Positions 14,820 to 16,514 of a DNA stretch of 16,514 nt are shown here, piece after piece. The stretch is taken from the NCBI GenBank assembly GCA_025362705.1, contig JANYFH010000135.1:1-16514 (forward strand), in the 5' to 3' direction. This stretch comes from Betaproteobacteria bacterium (GTDB lineage Bacteria > Pseudomonadota > Gammaproteobacteria > Burkholderiales > Usitatibacteraceae). The notes below the pieces were generated by a model. It was not told the DNA's origin. It searched no databases and was given only the letters and a program-made list of their open reading frames with translations. The translations under genes and the position numbers were made by a program. Within the stretch, counting starts at the first letter, position 1, and each line of letters starts with the position of its first letter.

Positions 14820-16250
14820 ATGTCCACATCTGCCCTGGCAGGAGCCGCTTCACGCAACAATCTGGTTCTCGATACCGATCTCATCAACAAATACAACGCC
14901 TCAGGACCCCGATACACGTCCTATCCCACTGCGGATCGTTTTCACGCCGGTATCACGGCTGAACAATACATAAACGCGCTACAGACACGCTTCCACGAAA
15001 ATACCGGCAAACCAAAACCGCTCTCGCTGTACGTGCATATCCCGTTCTGCAACACGCTGTGCTACTACTGCGCTTGCAATAAGATCATCACCAAAGATCG
15101 CAGCCGTTCGGCGAAGTACATAGACTATGTCGGACGCGAAATTGACATGGTGCGCAGGCAGATTGGTGGTGATGCTGCGGGACACAAAGTCGAACAACTG
15201 CATCTTGGTGGCGGCACGCCGACCTTCCTCACCAACGAGGAAATGACCAAACTCATGGACATGTTGCGTGGCGCATTCACCTTTTCGCCGGACGCCGAAA
15301 TTTCGATCGAAGTGGATCCGCGCAAGGTGAGCGCCGAGACCATCGCTTTTCTCGGCGGCCTTGGCTTCAATCGGATATCGATCGGCATTCAGGATTTCGA
15401 CCCAGTCGTGCAGCAGGCGGTAAACCGCATCCAGACTGAAGTGGAAACGATGACAGTCATCGATGCGGCGCGTGCAAACGGTTTTGTTTCCGTGAATGCA
15501 GATCTGATCTACGGCTTGCCTAAACAGACCGTGGAGGGTTTTTCGCAGACGCTGGAAAAAGTCATTAAAGCGTCGCCGGATCGCATTGCGTTATACAGCT
15601 ACGCACACGTCCCACACCTGTTCAAACCTCAGCGCAGCATCGATATCGAGACGCTGCCCAAAGCTGAAACCAAGCTCGCGATTCTTGCGCTCGCCATCGA
15701 CAAGCTCGGGGCTGCGGGCTACATTTATATCGGCATGGATCACTTCGCGAAGCCTAGTGACGAACTCGCTGTCGCGCAAGCCGAGCGAAAACTGCACCGC
15801 AATTTCCAGGGCTATTCGACCAGGCCCGATTGCGACATGCTGGCCTTCGGTGTTTCAGCGATCGGTAAGGTCGGCCCTTCATACGTCGCAAACGTAAAAA
15901 CACTGGACGAGTATTACAAGCACCTGGATGCCGGACGATTGCCGGTGATGCGCGGTGTCGAACTGGATGCCGATGACCTTATGCGCCGCGACGTGATTCA
16001 GAAACTCATGTGCAATTTCGAACTCGATTTCGCCGACGCAAGCCGCGAATACGGTATTCGTTTCGAAGACTATTTCGCGCCTGATCTTGCTGCGCTAAGG
16101 CCACTCGCCGCTGATGGCTTGGTGGATCTCAACGACAACGGGGTAAAGGTCACGCCACGCGGTCGTCTGCTGGTGCGCACCGTGGCGATGCAATTCGACA
16201 AGTACCTGCGCGAGGCAACCGCGATGGCAAAGTATTCGAAGGTGATTTGA
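14820..16250 (+). CDS. hemN: Oxygen-independent coproporphyrinogen III oxidase (radical SAM)
   Basis: Oxidatively decarboxylates coproporphyrinogen III to protoporphyrinogen IX without oxygen, using two S-adenosylmethionine molecules, for haem synthesis under low oxygen. It has 476 residues. The radical-SAM cluster motif CNTLCYYCAC holds Cys77, Cys81 and Cys84, with Cys86 completing the CxxxCxxCxC pattern seen in true HemN. YVHIPFC, LHLGGGTPTFLT (SAM-binding glycine motif), EVDPRKVS and GLGFNRISIGIQDF follow in order, and a full C-terminal HemN domain is present (QKLMCNFELDF). The N-terminal NKYNASGPRYTSYPTADRF is also diagnostic of true HemN rather than the HemW haem chaperone. GGAGA five bases before the ATG supports the start. 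An FNR-like site upstream suggests induction in low oxygen. Confidence 0.96.
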   Translation: MSTSALAGAASRNNLVLDTDLINKYNASGPRYTSYPTADRFHAGITAEQYINALQTRFHENTGKPKPLSLYVHIPFCNTLCYYCACNKIITKDRSRSAKYIDYVGREIDMVRRQIGGDAAGHKVEQLHLGGGTPTFLTNEEMTKLMDMLRGAFTFSPDAEISIEVDPRKVSAETIAFLGGLGFNRISIGIQDFDPVVQQAVNRIQTEVETMTVIDAARANGFVSVNADLIYGLPKQTVEGFSQTLEKVIKASPDRIALYSYAHVPHLFKPQRSIDIETLPKAETKLAILALAIDKLGAAGYIYIGMDHFAKPSDELAVAQAERKLHRNFQGYSTRPDCDMLAFGVSAIGKVGPSYVANVKTLDEYYKHLDAGRLPVMRGVELDADDLMRRDVIQKLMCNFELDFADASREYGIRFEDYFAPDLAALRPLAADGLVDLNDNGVKVTPRGRLLVRTVAMQFDKYLREATAMAKYSKVI

Positions 16251-16258
16251 GCAGCATT

Positions 16259-16273
16259 CGTTCGTGCCGAACG
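16259..16273 (+). terminator. Small hairpin just after hemN
   Basis: CGTTCG-TGC-CGAACG is a perfect 6-bp stem with a 3-base loop, starting nine bases after the hemN stop. There is no T-run after it, so it is not a standard intrinsic terminator; it may protect the mRNA end. Confidence 0.3.
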
Positions 16274-16387
16274 CGTGTCAATTGTAGCCACATAACACCA
16301 GCATTGGCGCGGTTCTCCAGCCACTTATGCTCTGAACAGCGCGGCAAATGGCGTTCTGCACCGGGAGGTGCTTGCAAATTTCCGTCA

Positions 16388-16405
16388 TTCCCGCGCAAGC
16401 GGGAA
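16388..16405. repeat. REP-like hairpin unit
   Basis: TTCCCGC-GCAA-GCGGGAA is a perfect 7-bp stem with a 4-base loop, preceded by CGTCA. This is the core of a dispersed intergenic repeat seen in many proteobacterial genomes. It lies in the 199-base gap between the convergent ends of hemN and the next gene and could end or stabilise transcripts from both sides. I see no gene in the rest of the gap. Confidence 0.55.
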
Positions 16406-16449
16406 CAACGGCGCTTTAGTGTTTCGAAAAATCCGGATAGCGCTGATTT

Positions 16450-16514
16450 CTATGCAAGCAGCTTCTTCATCTCCCCACTCGCGATCAAGCGCTCCACATC
16501 ATCCGCCCCACCGA
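16450..16514 (-). CDS. C-terminal end of a gene, possibly glutaredoxin-like
   Basis: Read on the minus strand from the window edge, the frame gives GGADDVERLIASGEMKKLLA and then TAG (16452-16450). GG-A-DD followed by an amphipathic helix ending in LL resembles the C-terminus of glutaredoxins, where GG[CSA]DD binds glutathione. Only 20 codons are visible, so the family is a guess; that it is a real coding end, convergent with hemN, is more likely than not. Confidence 0.5.
   Translation of the reverse strand, partial: GGADDVERLIASGEMKKLLA

Overview
The window reads as chromosomal DNA of a betaproteobacterium with a mid-50s percent GC look. The clue is the long minus-strand gene order leuC - small entericidin-type lipoprotein - leuD - leuB - asd - fimV - truA - trpF - trpB - trpA - accD, which is the arrangement I know from Burkholderiales, Nitrosomonadales and relatives. 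I cannot name a genus from sequence alone.

Layout. Positions 1-2745 carry three plus-strand genes: glutaryl-CoA dehydrogenase (cut at its start by the window edge), a small ArsR-type winged-helix regulator just behind it, and a PLP-dependent L-threonine aldolase. They converge on the minus-strand block. From 14586 down to 2875 that block makes branched-chain and aspartate-family intermediates (leuCDB, asd), a polar cell-wall/pilus hub protein (fimV), a tRNA pseudouridine synthase (truA), the last tryptophan steps (trpF, trpB, trpA) and the carboxyltransferase beta subunit of acetyl-CoA carboxylase (accD). Coupling is tight at several joints: leuD/leuB and trpA/accD share ATGA, trpB/trpA share one base (TAATG), and trpB starts 17 bases inside trpF. 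A good intrinsic terminator sits between fimV and truA, so the block is probably at least two or three transcription units rather than one. fimV has a good sigma70-type promoter of its own. At 14820-16250 hemN (oxygen-independent coproporphyrinogen III oxidase) runs divergently from leuC. Its upstream region holds a near-consensus FNR/ANR site, placed as expected for activation under low oxygen. The right edge has a REP-like hairpin and the last 20 codons of a minus-strand gene, possibly a glutaredoxin.

Most of this is conserved housekeeping DNA and I found no convincing new defence, mobile or biosynthetic system: no CRISPR array, insertion sequence, rRNA or tRNA. The points most worth following are the ArsR regulator, whose two cysteines are spaced exactly as in the persulfide sensors BigR/SqrR, the FNR-type hemN promoter, the terminator directly in front of truA, the repeated DFDL motifs in FimV, and the short open frame found where folC would normally follow accD.
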